This document shows, piece by piece, positions 1 through 7,372 of a stretch of 64,000 nucleotides of DNA (its first letter is position 1; each line of letters opens with the position of its first letter). The position numbers and the translations under genes are program-made. This stretch comes from Microcoleus sp. FACHB-831. Its GTDB lineage: Bacteria; Cyanobacteriota; Cyanobacteriia; Cyanobacteriales; FACHB-T130. A model generated the notes under the pieces. The model worked only from the letters and a program-made list of their open reading frames with translations. It ran no database searches and had not been told where the DNA came from. Where the stretch lies: the NCBI RefSeq assembly GCF_014695585.1, contig NZ_JACJON010000040.1, forward strand, positions 1-64,000, written 5' to 3'.

Positions 1-325
1 CTTGAACATAGTTATCGATAATTTTTTGCCGTAAGTCGAGCGAATATGCCTTCATTTCTCTTTAAGGAAAATGTACAACCTATCTATTAATCGTACCTCA
101 TTAGATAGGGAAACGCTATAAGAGCGATCGCGCCTACCTTCCATCTCACGCAATGTTATCTGTCGCCGAAGAGGTTAGCTGCTAGCGTTTCAAGGGAAGC
201 GATCGCAAGGGTTGAAAACTCTACTTATCAAGTAAGCAGGATGCGATCGCACTTAGGCCGAAATTATGGATGGGCGATCGCACAGTTACACTAAAATCTA
301 GGCACAATGCTGTGAGAGATCGATT
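1..325. other. Leader region of hicBA with dispersed repeat copy A
   Basis: No gene is visible. An 8-bp perfect inverted repeat (79-86 with 102-109) may end an upstream transcript. From 123 there is copy A of an intergenic repeat that recurs at about 811, 1768 and 3272. Positions 241-326 are repeated almost exactly at 914-999, before an unrelated gene. An AT-rich TACACTAAAAT stretch about 30 bases before the hicB start could be a -10 region. Confidence 0.6.
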
Positions 326-526
326 ATGAAAATTAAGGCAGTCATCTGGCAGGAAGATGGGGTATGGTGTGGTTCTGTACCTGCTCTACCAGGTTGTCAC
401 ACTTGGGGAGAAAGCTACGAACAACTGTTGGAGATGCTAGAAGACGCTATTCAGGGTTGGCTGGAAGTTGCTAGTCAGCACCAAGAGCTTGAACCTGAGA
501 AACAATTGATTGAGCTATCTGTATGA
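326..526 (+). CDS. hicB: HicB-family antitoxin
   Basis: Small 66-aa HicB (UPF0150-type) antitoxin with a partial RNase H-like fold. In this family it binds and neutralises the HicA mRNA interferase and usually autoregulates the operon. The sequence shows the typical start (KAVIWQEDGVWCGSVPALPGC), where the W-x-G-x-VP-x-LPGC core is diagnostic, followed by the helix TWGESYEQLLEMLEDAI. The length is that of short HicB proteins without a C-terminal DNA-binding domain. The stop overlaps the start of hicA by ATGA, so the two are translationally coupled. The order is antitoxin first, whereas classic hicAB is toxin first. Confidence 0.88.
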   Translation: MKIKAVIWQEDGVWCGSVPALPGCHTWGESYEQLLEMLEDAIQGWLEVASQHQELEPEKQLIELSV

Positions 527-732
527 AGTCGGTTTCCGGTAAAGCTCTTTGTAAGATTGTTGAGCGACATGGTTGGGAACTAAAACGAGTGACTGGTAGC
601 CACCATATTTATGCAAAGGAAGATATGAGTGTCATTCTCTCCATTCCTGTTCATAGCAATCGGGATCTGCCTACTGGTACTTTGAGAAGCCTCCTGAAGG
701 ATGCTGAACTTACTGAAGAAGACCTAGACTAA
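523..732 (+). CDS. hicA: HicA-family mRNA interferase toxin
   Basis: This 69-aa protein has a double-stranded-RNA-binding-like fold and, by family knowledge, cleaves mRNA when freed from HicB. The N-terminal pattern (VSGKALCKIVERHGWELKR) and the GSHHIY motif, which carries the catalytic histidine, are intact. A following IPVHSNRDLPTGTLRSLL segment is also typical. The start codon overlaps the hicB stop by 4 bases. The gene appears complete, so the pair could be functional. It is the first unit of a row of single-gene modules that extends to about 7400. Confidence 0.88.
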   Translation: MKSVSGKALCKIVERHGWELKRVTGSHHIYAKEDMSVILSIPVHSNRDLPTGTLRSLLKDAELTEEDLD

Positions 733-810
733 CAGTGCGATCGCCCATACTCCTCGGACTGAAGCTAGGAAACCCCTACATCTAGTTTTGTTCAGAATCT
801 AGCGTTGTGG

Positions 811-999
811 AGCGATCGCGCCTACCTTCCATCTCACGTAAGACCGTTGAGCTTTGTTTCGAGGTTAGCTGTTAGCGTTCCAAGTATGAGATCTGCTGAA
901 AGCAGTAGCGCTAATGCGATCGCACTTAGGTCGAAATTGTGCATGGGCGATCGCACAGCTACACTAAAATCTAGGCACAATGCTGTGAGAGACCGATTA
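811..999. repeat. Intergenic repeat copy B, duplicated hicBA leader
   Basis: Positions 811-885 match the start of copy A (123-213) and 914-999 match 241-326 with only a few mismatches. The hicBA leader, up to just before the start codon, is therefore duplicated in front of the next, unrelated gene (start 1008). A 68-codon reading frame across this repeat has no protein features and is not called. Confidence 0.7.
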
Positions 1000-1007
1000 A
1001 TAAACGA

Positions 1008-1679
1008 ATGAATTTAGTACCAGTTGTAGAATTTCGTCCCACCGAATATCAAACAAAGCATCATGAAATGCCGGAGAATTCAAAAGCGAATTCCCTCGAG
1101 CTGTGGGATGCTTATTGGAGAAATTCTCTTGCCGATTCGGGGATTATTACACTTGAGCCTTATGCAAATGGTTCGTGGTTAGTTGAAACTGAAATCTTAC
1201 TAAACAATAAAAAAACAATAGAACTAATGCTAATAAAGCATTTAACTAACTTTAAATCTGGCTTAATAAAAAGTATCTCTGAAGAGGTTGGTGCGTTGTA
1301 TGGAGGTTACATTCTCGAAATTGATGAAAAATTAAAAATTTATCCTGAATGCTGCGGTAGCCTTAAAGATATTCAGGAATGGAAAGATATATCTGAGTGG
1401 GAAGATAGTCAAGAAACAACGCTATGGATTGGTCATCCTTGGTTAATGGTAAGTGCAATAGATGAAGAGTACCTTCAGTTTAGAAGAACAGCAGAATATC
1501 GTGAACCTCCAAAACCTGTAATTTTTCAAGTGAAGAAGAGTGATTTGAAATTAGCAATTCGGATTGCAGAAGATAACTTGTTTAAGTTTCAAGAGGTTAT
1601 TTGGCCAATATTGAGAAATATTATCCCGAAAAATGCTGAAGAAGTTCTTAAAATACTGGTATATGGTAGCGAGCCTTAA
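1008..1679 (+). CDS. Hypothetical protein (223 aa)
   Basis: Not recognised. It is an acidic soluble protein, rich in Trp and Glu, without a signal peptide or membrane segment. A central stretch has repeated tryptophans in acidic surroundings (residues about 120-145: IQEWKDISEWEDSQETTLWIG), and the C-terminal third looks alpha-helical. AT content is higher than in the core genes further on, suggesting acquired DNA. It sits alone between two copies of the intergenic repeat and uses the duplicated hicBA leader as its upstream region. A cassette-type immunity or stress protein is possible, but nothing in the sequence proves it. Confidence 0.6.
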   Translation: MNLVPVVEFRPTEYQTKHHEMPENSKANSLELWDAYWRNSLADSGIITLEPYANGSWLVETEILLNNKKTIELMLIKHLTNFKSGLIKSISEEVGALYGGYILEIDEKLKIYPECCGSLKDIQEWKDISEWEDSQETTLWIGHPWLMVSAIDEEYLQFRRTAEYREPPKPVIFQVKKSDLKLAIRIAEDNLFKFQEVIWPILRNIIPKNAEEVLKILVYGSEP

Positions 1680-1767
1680 AAGACCTAATGAATTACTGCA
1701 ACCGACGGTCTAATAGTGCGATCGCCCATCCTTATAGGATACTTTTGATCGGCATGTATGCGGCTGT

Positions 1768-1850
1768 GCGATCGCGCCTACCTTTCATCTCATGCAACGT
1801 TATCTGTCACTAATGAGTTTAATTATTAGCGTTCCAAGAATGCGATCGCT
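1768..1850. repeat. Intergenic repeat copy C
   Basis: Matches copies A, B and D. It begins with GCGATCGCGCCTACC, runs through CATCTCATG and ends in TTATTAGCGTTCCAAG followed by a HIP1 site. It lies between the genes ending at 1679 and starting at 1885. Confidence 0.65.
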
Positions 1851-1884
1851 ACCTTAAGGATGAAATAAAACAGGGGATACATTC

Positions 1885-2529
1885 ATGTCAAGGATTTGGA
1901 AAGAACCAAGGAAGCTAATAGTTCCCCGTAACAGTAGCGAGGTTTTTAGCCCCATGTCCCGAGGCGGGCCTCCTGCGGACATTTCGCCCGCTCGTACACT
2001 AATTCCAGAATGGGTTTACTGTGTTTATGTTTGTGGCTTTACATTCAAATTCTGGTCAATTCCTCAAATTCAAGCCGCTCTTGATTTCTACTCTAAAAAA
2101 ATTCATCCAAGCTCACGTCTAGAAGACCCTAATGGGACTCTCTGGTGTTATCATAGCGAAGCTCAACGATGGTATGAACGTTTACCTCTTTATTTGCGGA
2201 AAGAAGGCAAACGACAGCGAGTAGTCAAAGCTTTAGAGCAAGCATTACAACAGTTCGCTAATGAAATATCGCCAATACAACCAAGCGTAAATGTAAGGGA
2301 ATTACGTGTGAGTTCTAGTCGCCGATATTCAAAAAAAGATGATTTTAATTATGTAGCTTGGTGCAAAGAATGCAATAAACTACTCGGACAAGGGTTGTGC
2401 AGGCAGTGCAAGAGTAGGAAGTCGCACTCACTATATCGAGTAGCTCATTGTAATAACTGTAACGTACCACTTGGGCAAGGTTTGTGTGGAGGATGCGAAA
2501 AAACGAGAAAAACATTAATAGAAGTCTAA
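1885..2529 (+). CDS. Hypothetical protein with two C-terminal zinc-ribbon-like CxxC pairs
   Basis: A 214-aa protein not assignable to a named family. The N-terminal part (about 45-125) is mixed alpha/beta with several Trp and Tyr residues. The C-terminal 60 residues carry two similar modules, CKECNKLLGQGLCRQC and CNNCNVPLGQGLCGGC. Each has two CxxC knuckles and probably binds one zinc. Residues about 24-33 are encoded by a GC-rich imperfect palindrome (1954-1982) that looks like an in-frame repeat insertion. The intact frame through it suggests that the gene is still under selection. The zinc modules hint at nucleic-acid or protein binding, which is inference. Confidence 0.6.
   Translation: MSRIWKEPRKLIVPRNSSEVFSPMSRGGPPADISPARTLIPEWVYCVYVCGFTFKFWSIPQIQAALDFYSKKIHPSSRLEDPNGTLWCYHSEAQRWYERLPLYLRKEGKRQRVVKALEQALQQFANEISPIQPSVNVRELRVSSSRRYSKKDDFNYVAWCKECNKLLGQGLCRQCKSRKSHSLYRVAHCNNCNVPLGQGLCGGCEKTRKTLIEV
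1954..1982. repeat. Palindromic repeat inside a coding sequence
   Basis: A 29-base GC-rich element with outer arms ATGTCC and GGACAT and an inner GAGG/CCTC stem. Its composition differs sharply from the AT-rich gene around it. Its length is compatible with an in-frame insertion. Confidence 0.55.
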
Positions 2530-2694
2530 ACTAGCCCTTTGCGTTTTCAAAATGCGCTTTGTGCTAGCTCTGAAAGAAACGCTCCGCTAAAGCTTCACTT
2601 GCTTGGCGATCGCTCCACAAGGTTAACTGTAGCGATAATACTTGTTTGTAGAGTCACGGACAACCGTTCAGTTCATTCAAGAATAAGGTTAAAG

Positions 2695-3234
2695 ATGCGA
2701 AAACTAAAATATTATGTTGCCGTTTCTGTGGATAACTTTATTGCCCACGAAGACGGATCGTGGGATGGCTTTCTTACGGAAGGCGAAGCTGTCACCGATT
2801 ATCTCGAATCTTTAAAAACATGGTTTGATGCCGTTTTGATGGGACGCAAAACATACGAGATAGCGCTAAAGGTCGGCGTAACCAATCCTTATTCATATCT
2901 AAAGCAGTATGTTTTTTCGCGCACGATGAAAGAAAGCCCGGATGAGAATGTTGAACTGGTCTCGGAAAATATAGTTGAGTTCGTTAGAAAATTGAAGAAT
3001 GAAACGGGTAAAGACATCTACCTTTGTGGCGGCGCGGATTTAGCCACAATGCTTTTTTCAGAAAACTTGATTGACGAGATAATTCTGAAGTTGAATCCGG
3101 TACTACTTGGTTCGGGCATTCCACTTTTTTCCGGACTCATTAAGCAGACTGCGCTGGAACTCACCGACAGCAAGATTTACAAAAACGGTGTCGTGTTGCT
3201 TTTTTATCGTGTGAAAAAAATGGAACAAATTTAA
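2695..3234 (+). CDS. Dihydrofolate reductase-fold (RibD C-terminal-like) protein
   Basis: This 179-aa protein belongs to the DHFR/RibD_C superfamily of NADPH-dependent reductases, like the YyaP/YwjB group. The visible pattern is an N-terminal strand KLKYYVAVSVDNFIA, an acidic DGSWDGF, VLMGRKTYE near residue 58, and the nucleotide-binding DIYLCGGADLATML near residue 115. A C-terminal LNPVLLGSGIPLF is characteristic. The substrate is unknown. The start at 2695 is chosen because the family signature begins there and an AAGG lies 7-12 bases upstream. Longer readings add an unrelated N-terminus. GCTAATC follows the stop directly and could be part of a recombination site. Confidence 0.82.
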   Translation: MRKLKYYVAVSVDNFIAHEDGSWDGFLTEGEAVTDYLESLKTWFDAVLMGRKTYEIALKVGVTNPYSYLKQYVFSRTMKESPDENVELVSENIVEFVRKLKNETGKDIYLCGGADLATMLFSENLIDEIILKLNPVLLGSGIPLFSGLIKQTALELTDSKIYKNGVVLLFYRVKKMEQI

Positions 3235-3271
3235 GCTAATCGTGAGAGCGTACTTGCCAGGTGTCGGAGGA

Positions 3272-3370
3272 ACGATCGCGCCTACCATCTCACTTCAAGC
3301 GTTGGGCTTTGTTTGGGGGTTATCAGTCACTGAGGAGTTTAGCTGTTAGCGTTCCAAGGATGCGATCGCG
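3272..3370. repeat. Intergenic repeat copy D
   Basis: The fourth copy of the accessory intergenic repeat. It contains CAAGCGTTGGGC and ends in GAGTTTAGCTGTTAGCG. GTGAGA at 3242-3247 is complementary to TCTCAC at 3289-3294, which gives a stem-like, attC-like layout between the DHFR-like gene and the ankyrin gene. Confidence 0.65.
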
Positions 3371-3483
3371 GTATTGCAGCGCCAAATCGCTTTCATCAGA
3401 GTAGCTGATGATATCGTTAGCTAAGTTGCAAGTGATCGCCTGTGTTGGAGAAGATAGGGGATTACCAGAGCCAACAAAGAGCC

Positions 3484-4086
3484 ATGAATATTTTTGAGGT
3501 TATACAAGTCGGAAATATAGACAAACTTCAAGAGCTAGTTAAAGCCGGAACAGATGTAAAGGTTCCAGACAAGAGTGGTGTTACAACGTTGATGAAGGCT
3601 GCTGCATCTTGCAGTCCAGGCGGCAACATTGTGGAGACTCTCGTCGCACTTGGAGTCGATGTTAATGCCAAGGATGAGAATGGTAAAACGGCTCTGATGT
3701 ATGCCGCTGAGCGAGGCAGTATTCATGTAGTGCAAGTTTTGCTTGCTGCTGGGGCGGATGTCAATGCCAAAGCGGAAAAAGTAGCAATCGGGTGGAACAG
3801 AACAGCCCTAATGTATGCAGCATGGCTGGATCACGCTGATACTGTAAGGACTTTAATTGAAGCTGGGGCAGATGTAAATGTCAAAAACAGTGACGGGGAC
3901 ACAGCTCTTTTAGGGGCTGTAAAGGAAGGCTATATCGAGATTGTGCGTATTTTAATTGATGCCGGAGCAGACATTAGTGCTAGAAACTGTAATGGCGACA
4001 CAGCTCTCTCATTGGCAGTAAGCGAGGATTTCCCTGTAATCATTGAGATGCTTCGCAAAGAAGCGGGAATGAGTAGAGAGTGTTGA
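3484..4086 (+). CDS. Ankyrin-repeat protein
   Basis: A 200-aa protein made of about five ankyrin repeats and little else, so a protein-binding scaffold without a catalytic domain. Repeat signatures are visible: SGVTTLMKAA, NGKTALMYAAERGSI, VVQVLLAAGADVNAK, RTALMYAAWLDHADTV, GDTALLGAVKEGYIEIV, ILIDAGADI, GDTALSLAV. The ATG at 3484 (MNIFEVIQ) fits an ANK N-cap better than an upstream GTG at 3442, which would add 14 unrelated residues. It is a single-gene unit between copy D and a GNAT gene. No partner is evident. Confidence 0.85.
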   Translation: MNIFEVIQVGNIDKLQELVKAGTDVKVPDKSGVTTLMKAAASCSPGGNIVETLVALGVDVNAKDENGKTALMYAAERGSIHVVQVLLAAGADVNAKAEKVAIGWNRTALMYAAWLDHADTVRTLIEAGADVNVKNSDGDTALLGAVKEGYIEIVRILIDAGADISARNCNGDTALSLAVSEDFPVIIEMLRKEAGMSREC

Positions 4087-4135
4087 GTGCGATCGCTACA
4101 TTGGAAGCAACAAGATTTGGATACAGAGGTGAAGC

Positions 4136-5032
4136 ATGAAAGGAAGTTGTGCTTGCGGTGGCATTCAGTACGAACTCTCTGACAATCTATGCCGTTCAAA
4201 ATTGAAGTTGTCCTGCACATCCACGGCACACACGGCAAATATTTCTATGACTCAATCAAGCTCCCCACTCATAAACTCCCGCATTCAATCATATCTGCGC
4301 TTTGCGGCAAGCCAGCAACGTGACACGGAGCGCATCGAACCATTCCTCTCAACATTCAACCCCTACAACGACAACCCCTTTCTTAACTACGCCATCCCCG
4401 ATGACAACGCTGTGCCATCTTTAGATAACGTGAATGCACTCATTACTGCCTACGAAAAGCGGGGACGACAGCCACGATTGGAATATATTGCAAGTCTGGC
4501 ACCTGCGGTTGAGGAAGTGCTGATAGCTGCTGGTTTCACTGTTGAGGGACGTTTACCGTTGATGATTTGCGCTCCCGGTTCGGAGCAATTGCTTCCTACA
4601 CCTCCAGGCATAGAACTCATCGTACCGACTTCGGATGCCGAGATGCTTGCTACGGTTACGGTGCAACATGAAGCCTACGCAGCTCCTACTCCCAGTCTCG
4701 AAGACGCTGCCCGTCTACGAGATAGCATAGCGGCAGGCGGAATCGCAGTACTTGCTCATGTCGCAGCAACAGGTGAACCTGTGGGGGCTGGAGTCTGTTC
4801 AGTGCCCGGAAATCAGACGACAGAGATTGCTGGCATCGGTGTACGTGTCCCTTTCCGACAGCGGGGCATTGCAGGAGCCTTGACAACTCGGTTAGTGCGA
4901 GAGGCTTTTGATGCAGGCGTTACAATAGCTTTTCTCATGGCGGCGCATGAGGAAGAAAAGCGGATTTACACCCGCGCTGGCTTCTCCACAATTGGCGAGA
5001 TTTTGCACATTTCGCTCCCACCAAAGCTCTAA
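4136..5032 (+). CDS. GNAT acetyltransferase with a fused GFA-domain remnant
   Basis: Residues about 150-298 carry a GNAT N-acetyltransferase fold with the acetyl-CoA loop in IGVRVPFRQRGIAGAL and a late YTRAGF strand. The central part (about 60-150) is typical of two-part GNATs. The first 18 residues (MKGSCACGGIQYELSDNL) instead match the start of a GFA/CENP-V zinc protein (GSC-x-CG-x-x-Y-E) but stop before its remaining zinc ligands. This looks like a truncated gene joined in frame. The ancestral GNAT start is probably the ATG at 4247, which would give 261 aa. The acceptor substrate is unknown. Confidence 0.75.
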   Translation: MKGSCACGGIQYELSDNLCRSKLKLSCTSTAHTANISMTQSSSPLINSRIQSYLRFAASQQRDTERIEPFLSTFNPYNDNPFLNYAIPDDNAVPSLDNVNALITAYEKRGRQPRLEYIASLAPAVEEVLIAAGFTVEGRLPLMICAPGSEQLLPTPPGIELIVPTSDAEMLATVTVQHEAYAAPTPSLEDAARLRDSIAAGGIAVLAHVAATGEPVGAGVCSVPGNQTTEIAGIGVRVPFRQRGIAGALTTRLVREAFDAGVTIAFLMAAHEEEKRIYTRAGFSTIGEILHISLPPKL

Positions 5033-5120
5033 TCTAGATGAGCGATCGGGATTGAGAATTTATTAGCGGCGGTTGAATTTAGCCGTTAAGTATCCAGTAA
5101 ACCATCAGAGGGTTACAAAC

Positions 5121-5603
5121 ATGACAGACAAGAAATCTTTTATTTTGCGGCATCAACAAATTGCGGACAGTATGCAAGCGTTCTCCCACCCCTGGAATCC
5201 GAAATCCGAAATCTCAGGGACACAAATGGGGCGCTTGCTCGGACTAAAGCGCACCGGAGTCAACTTCGTAAAAGTCCCTCCAGGAAAGGAATCGTTTGTC
5301 TATCATTCCCACTACCGCGAGGAAGAATGGATTTACATCCTATCGGGCTGCGGAATTGCGGAAATTGACGGGGAAGAATTCGAGGTTGGTGCAGGAGACT
5401 TCATGGCATTCCCGACTCCTTCGGTAGCTCATCATCTGAGGAATGCAGGCAACGAAGACTTAGTTTACCTGGCAGGAGGAGAAAACCTCGATATAGAAAT
5501 TGCTGATTTTCCGCACCTTGGAAAACGTATGTTTCGCCGTGAGGATGCTATTGAAATCTTTAACCTGTCAGATGCTAAACTGTTTGGAGCATTAGACACC
5601 TAA
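5121..5603 (+). CDS. Cupin-domain protein
   Basis: A 160-aa single-domain cupin. The first cupin motif is seen as HSHYREEEWIYILSGCG (two His and a Glu as likely metal ligands) and the second as GDFMAFPTPSVAHHLRN, which supplies the last His. Such proteins bind a divalent metal and can be isomerases, sugar-phosphate-binding proteins or stress proteins; the substrate cannot be told. The start at 5121 follows AGAGGG by 8 bases and is preferred to an in-frame start 48 bases upstream. A TTTAGCCGTTAAG segment just upstream matches the border seen at other units of the array. Confidence 0.82.
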   Translation: MTDKKSFILRHQQIADSMQAFSHPWNPKSEISGTQMGRLLGLKRTGVNFVKVPPGKESFVYHSHYREEEWIYILSGCGIAEIDGEEFEVGAGDFMAFPTPSVAHHLRNAGNEDLVYLAGGENLDIEIADFPHLGKRMFRREDAIEIFNLSDAKLFGALDT

Positions 5604-5637
5604 TATTGAGCAAAATTAGCAACTTGCGGAACAAGTT

Positions 5638-6342
5638 ATGCACCACAGCTATAAAACAGAATTTGGTAGACGATATGATGCTTATGAGCAGTCAAAAGAA
5701 ATGGAAGTATACCGAAACTTGAAGGCGTTGCAATCTAGTTTTCAAGTTTTCAAGATAAATTTCTGTGAATTGATGAAGTGGTTAGAGCCCCTTAAAGATT
5801 CTAGAGAGTCTTTAAGTATGTATAACCAGGATAAAATGGAGAATGTAGATGCTCTAATTGCTGAAACTAAGAGGTTGCTCCATAATTTTCTTGCTTCTGC
5901 AAAGTCCCTGGTTGACCATACAAGAGTAATTGTTAACAGACTTTACGCAGAGCATGAGTTTAGAAAGGAGTATCAAAGCAAACTTGACCAGGATTTAGCA
6001 AACAATCCTGTGCAGAAATTTGTTCAAAATCTTCGGAACTATACCCAGCACTACACTTTACCCATTCTGGCCCTACAAATTACCTTATCAGATGACTTGA
6101 ACTTCAATATGAAAATGGATGTTAAGGTTCTCAAACAATGGGATGCATGGGGGAGTTCAAAATCTTATCTGGAGAGTATGGGAGATAACTTTTGTATAGT
6201 GACCCTGACTAATGAATACTTTGTGCTAATTCAGGGTTTCTATAGCTGGCTTATCGAGCGACAGCAGGAACTCCATCAAGCAGATTTTGAAAACCTTCAG
6301 AAAATGGAGGAAGAATTCATGAATCTTAGTGGCGCAGGGTAA
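5638..6342 (+). CDS. Helical protein with a HEPN-like RNxxxH motif
   Basis: A 234-aa, almost entirely alpha-helical protein of unknown function. Residues 78-95 (KRLLHNFLASAKSLVDHT) and 130-142 (QNLRNYTQHYTLP) are the clearest blocks. The second contains R133-N-Y-T-Q-H138, which fits the Rx4H motif (often RNxxxH) of HEPN ribonuclease and nucleotidyltransferase-partner proteins. The N-terminal half could form a coiled coil. It has no signal peptide. It is AT-rich like its neighbours and sits as a single unit after the cupin gene. A HEPN-type toxin or defence factor is plausible but rests on one short motif. Confidence 0.6.
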   Translation: MHHSYKTEFGRRYDAYEQSKEMEVYRNLKALQSSFQVFKINFCELMKWLEPLKDSRESLSMYNQDKMENVDALIAETKRLLHNFLASAKSLVDHTRVIVNRLYAEHEFRKEYQSKLDQDLANNPVQKFVQNLRNYTQHYTLPILALQITLSDDLNFNMKMDVKVLKQWDAWGSSKSYLESMGDNFCIVTLTNEYFVLIQGFYSWLIERQQELHQADFENLQKMEEEFMNLSGAG

Positions 6343-6691
6343 CACTGTGGTGTAGCGCACGGAAGGACTATCTGCCGCCGCTGACCTTTGCCGTTATACT
6401 ACACATGCTGATAATAATGAGTTGCGTACTCGAAACAACCAGATTACAGCTTCGACCTTGCGAGATATAGGATATTCAAATCGTCCACACGTTTTGGACA
6501 AACGATGGCGTTAGGTATTTGCTATTGGAAAACCGAGTAATCTCGTTAGACGAAGCGCGATCACTAACGTTTATACAAATGAAACATCTTGAACATTGTT
6601 TCAAGGCATACAGCGTATTCAAGCTAGGCTCAAATTGCCATGAAGTAGGGATAATCAACAAGTCGTTTCTTAGTTTGAAAGTGCGGTAGCT

Positions 6692-6890
6692 ATGACCGAA
6701 TTACTTGAAAGAGCGATCGCCCGATTGATACTCTACCTGCTAGCGAACAGGATGCGTTGGCGTAGCCTGCCGGAGGCATCTCGCTGCAATAATTCTCGAA
6801 GAACTCGAAGCTGAAATTCAGCGAGATGAAGCATTTGCAGGCTTCCAATATGTCCTAGCTAAACTTGCAGCCGAAGCAATAGTTGAATAA
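6692..6890 (+). pseudogene. Degraded antitoxin-like gene split by a palindromic repeat
   Basis: Reading in pieces gives MTELLERAIARL, then in another frame DTLPASEQDA, then after a repeat AAIILEELEAEIQRDEAFA followed by GFQYVLAKLAAEAIVE and a stop. This order matches the short cyanobacterial antitoxin-like family with the pattern LPASEQDAIAALILEELE, which usually precedes a RelE/ParE-type toxin. One base appears lost near 6725 and a 30-base palindrome (6751-6780) is inserted at the DA-IA junction, so no full-length product can be made. No toxin gene follows; a GNAT gene does. Confidence 0.75.
6751..6780. repeat. Palindromic repeat inserted in the antitoxin relic
   Basis: A 30-base element with GATGC and GCATC ends and an inner GCCT/AGGC stem. 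It is of the kind dispersed in many cyanobacterial genomes. It interrupts the coding frame of the relic gene. Confidence 0.65.
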
Positions 6891-6904
6891 CATACGATTA
6901 ATTA

Positions 6905-7372
6905 ATGAAAGTCAGACCTGCTAATCTTAATGACGTATCGCTAATTTTCTCCTTCATTCAGAAGAACTCAGAATTTAGCCGAAAGGTTGGTGGATTCTCT
7001 GGAGTATTGCGAGTATCCGAGGAGAAAATACGCAAAACGCTATTTGGTGCTATTCCTTTTTCTTACGTTTTGTTTGCCGAGACTTCAGGGCGTGAAGTTG
7101 GGTTTGCGTTATATGCATTCAGATACTCCTCATTTGCAGGTCAACCGAGCATCTGGCTTGACGATCTGTATGTGGATGAAGACATGAGAAGTAAAGGAGC
7201 CGGAGCAGCATTAATGGATTATCTTGCTCAAATTGCGAAGGAGACTGATTGTACTCATCTTGCTTGGAATGCTGATGCTCGAAACACTCGCGGGCTTAAT
7301 TTTTACGCTCGGTTGGGTGCAGAAATTACAAAGCAGGAGGGTAATCGATGTTTTTTGATCTGGACTCCATAG
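6905..7372 (+). CDS. GNAT family N-acetyltransferase
   Basis: A complete 155-aa single-domain GNAT. The N-terminal strand is MKVRPANLNDVSLIFSFI. The acetyl-CoA pyrophosphate loop is seen in LYVDEDMRSKGAGAALMDYL (about residues 88-107: V-x-x-x-x-R-x-x-G-x-G/A). NARNTRGLNFYARLGA-like text (DARNTRGLNFYARLGA) marks the last helix. The overall pattern resembles the diamine/spermidine acetyltransferase-like branch. The acceptor is unknown. It is the last gene of the row of single + strand units; TTTAGTCGTTAGCT follows about 20 bases after the stop. Confidence 0.85.
   Translation: MKVRPANLNDVSLIFSFIQKNSEFSRKVGGFSGVLRVSEEKIRKTLFGAIPFSYVLFAETSGREVGFALYAFRYSSFAGQPSIWLDDLYVDEDMRSKGAGAALMDYLAQIAKETDCTHLAWNADARNTRGLNFYARLGAEITKQEGNRCFLIWTP

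Larger units (their letters stand above)
6343..6904. other. Gene-poor stretch with an antitoxin relic
   Basis: Apart from the degraded antitoxin gene at 6692-6890, nothing coding is supported. GACCTTTGCCGTTATAC near 6386-6402 resembles the right-hand border of the array units. GTGTAG and CTACAC flank this segment as an inverted repeat. A 60-codon frame on the minus strand (6476-6661) has no protein features. Confidence 0.5.

Noticed and set aside
805-1011. 68-codon frame across the intergenic repeat
   Set aside because: It consists of the repeat and the duplicated hicBA leader, has no protein-like pattern, and overlaps the start of the next gene.
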